This document shows positions 62,955-64,000 of a stretch of DNA of 64,000 nucleotides, one piece after another. The DNA lies in NCBI GenBank assembly GCA_965205155.1, contig OZ242033.1, positions 1,984,001 through 2,048,000 on the forward strand, written 5' to 3'. The translations under genes and the position numbers were made by a program. The notes under the pieces were generated by a model. It was not told the DNA's origin, did no database searches, and saw only the letters and a list, made by a program, of their open reading frames with translations. How positions within the stretch are numbered: position 1 is the stretch's first letter; every line of letters begins with the position of its first letter. The stretch comes from Aldehydirespirator sp965205155. Its GTDB lineage: Bacteria; Actinomycetota; Acidimicrobiia; Acidimicrobiales; Aldehydirespiratoraceae.

Positions 62955-64000
62955 CGCCGAACTGCACGCCCACACCCGGGCGATCCGGGCCGGCCGCGCC
63001 GACAACCAGAACGCGCTGGCCCCGATCCTGTGGGCCACGTCAACGTTCACCGCGGCCAGCGTCGCCGAGGCCCGCGACCTCGCGGTCGACACCCACTCGA
63101 CCCGGTTCTACACCCGCTACGGCAACCCGACGGTCAAGGCGTTCGAGGACGTCGTGGCCGACCTCGAGGGCACCGAGTCGGCCCGGGCGTTCGCCTCGGG
63201 CATGGGCGCGTTGAGCGCCATCGTGCTGGGGCTGTGCTCCAGCGGCGACCACATAGTGGCCCAGCGCCAGCTCTACGGCGGCACGCAGCTGCTGTTGCAG
63301 ACGGCCTGTCCCCGCTTCGGCATCGGCGTGACCTTCGTCGACGGCACCGAGCCCGGCGCGTTCGCCGATGCCGTCATCCCCGGTCGCACGATGCTGGTGA
63401 TCGCGGAGTCGCCCGCCAACCCGAAGCTCGATGTGGTCGATCTGGCCGAGGTGGGCGCCATCGCCGGGCCGATGACGGTGGTGGACTCGACGTTCGCCAC
63501 GCCGCTGGGGCAGAGGCCGGCCGAGTTCGGGGTCGACCTGGTGGTGCATTCGGCCACCAAGGCCATCGCCGGCCACAACGATGCCACCATCGGGGTGGTG
63601 GCCGGCAGCGAGGAGTTGCTGGCGTGGCTGTGGAACTACGCCGTGCTGCACGGTGCGGCGGCCTCGCCGTTCGACGCCCTGAACGCCCTGAGGGGAATCC
63701 GCACGCTGGCGGTGCGCCTGCGTCAGCAGACCGGCACCGCCACCGCGCTGGCCGAAGCGCTCGGGAGTCATCCGGCGGTCGAGGCCGTGTACTACCCGGG
63801 CTTGGCCTCCCATCCCCAGCATGAGCTGGCGGCCAGGCAGATGGACCTGGCCGGGGGCCTGGTCACCTTCGACCTGAAGGGCGGGTACGAGGCCGGCAAG
63901 GCATTCATGGAGGAGGTCCGGGTGGTGCAGTTCGCCACCTCGCTGGGCGGTCCGGAGAGCCTGGTCACCCATCCGGCGTCCACCACCCATGTGAGCCTGC
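62947..64000 (+). CDS. O-acetylhomoserine sulfhydrylase / cystathionine gamma-synthase family (3' truncated by window edge)
   Basis: GTG at 62947 opens a frame that runs off the end of the window (351 codons visible). It encodes HAHTRAIRAG, PILWATSTFTAASV, FYTRYGNPTVKAFE, ASGMGALSAIVLGL, the PLP-lysine in DLVVHSATKAIAGHNDATIG, and LRGIRTLAVRLRQQ, the Cys/Met PLP-dependent transsulfuration family. It overlaps the metX stop by 8 nt and shares the riboswitch-controlled transcript, so sulfide incorporation into O-acetylhomoserine (MetY/MetZ type) or cystathionine formation (MetB) are both plausible. The missing C-terminal end would help decide. Confidence 0.9.
   Translation, partial: MTDAELHAHTRAIRAGRADNQNALAPILWATSTFTAASVAEARDLAVDTHSTRFYTRYGNPTVKAFEDVVADLEGTESARAFASGMGALSAIVLGLCSSGDHIVAQRQLYGGTQLLLQTACPRFGIGVTFVDGTEPGAFADAVIPGRTMLVIAESPANPKLDVVDLAEVGAIAGPMTVVDSTFATPLGQRPAEFGVDLVVHSATKAIAGHNDATIGVVAGSEELLAWLWNYAVLHGAAASPFDALNALRGIRTLAVRLRQQTGTATALAEALGSHPAVEAVYYPGLASHPQHELAARQMDLAGGLVTFDLKGGYEAGKAFMEEVRVVQFATSLGGPESLVTHPASTTHVSL

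Overview
The window is a high-GC, gene-dense bacterial chromosome segment. Its gene content and order suggest an actinomycete-type bacterium, most likely of the class Acidimicrobiia: ispG-rimP-nusA-ylxR-infB-rbfA-truB-ribF, rpsB-tsf-pyrH-frr-cdsA-dxr-rseP-ispG, an actinobacterial-type SerC, a DUF222/HNH protein, and Cys-containing SLH repeats on a secreted peptidase. The class assignment is inferred from gene content; no rRNA or tRNA gene was found in the window.

Layout. Positions 1-6741: the 3' end of a CaiB/BaiF CoA-transferase, a three-copy hairpin repeat, an acyl-CoA carboxylase carboxyltransferase, serC, a class I aminotransferase and an S9 peptidase. 6.8-9.4 kb: a small membrane protein and a beta-propeller lipoprotein. 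9.5-16.0 kb: branched-chain amino acid genes (leuD, leuC, then leuB, ilvE, cimA), with greA between the two groups. A short Ile/Leu/Val-rich leader peptide followed by a terminator hairpin precedes leuB and looks like an attenuator. 16-19.7 kb: an orphan HicB-like protein, an unknown protein, an RDD protein, gltX and a degenerate M23 protein. 19.9-36.3 kb: two housekeeping clusters for translation, lipid and isoprenoid synthesis. 36.5-38.4 kb: a DUF222/HNH protein divergent from a protein with two tandem Cys-rich units, with a perfect palindrome in the shared promoter region. 38.6-45.5 kb: aminopeptidase N, an ABC exporter pair, a PfkB kinase, an SRPBCC protein and a dienoyl-CoA isomerase. 45.7-47.1 kb: two minus-strand unknown genes, one clearly lower in GC. 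47.2-53.5 kb: a tightly overlapping operon of oxidoreductases. 54-60.1 kb: a minus-strand run of add, an SLH-M16 peptidase, upp and a 2-hydroxyacid dehydrogenase. 60.2-64 kb: a DEAD-box helicase, a SAM-I/IV-type riboswitch, metX and the start of a sulfhydrylase/cystathionine synthase gene.

The best candidate for an undescribed system is the 47.2-53.5 kb operon. It joins a histidine-box membrane di-iron oxygenase to a C-terminal Rieske domain in one protein. Flanking it are two Gfo/Idh/MocA dehydrogenases (one carrying the inositol-dehydrogenase K/D/H triad), an SDR, a 2-hydroxyacid dehydrogenase and the remains of a LacD-type aldolase. This resembles the MocD/MocE plus inositol-dehydrogenase logic of rhizopine breakdown, so I infer oxidative demethylation and catabolism of an O-methylated polyol or inosamine.

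The window also carries three families of dispersed intergenic repeats: a 47-nt element at six loci, an AATTGGCAGC-armed hairpin with exchangeable cores, and a two-armed palindrome found between convergent genes. At about a dozen genes a TANNNT -10 box sits 6-10 nt before the start codon, pointing to frequent leaderless or very short-leader mRNAs.
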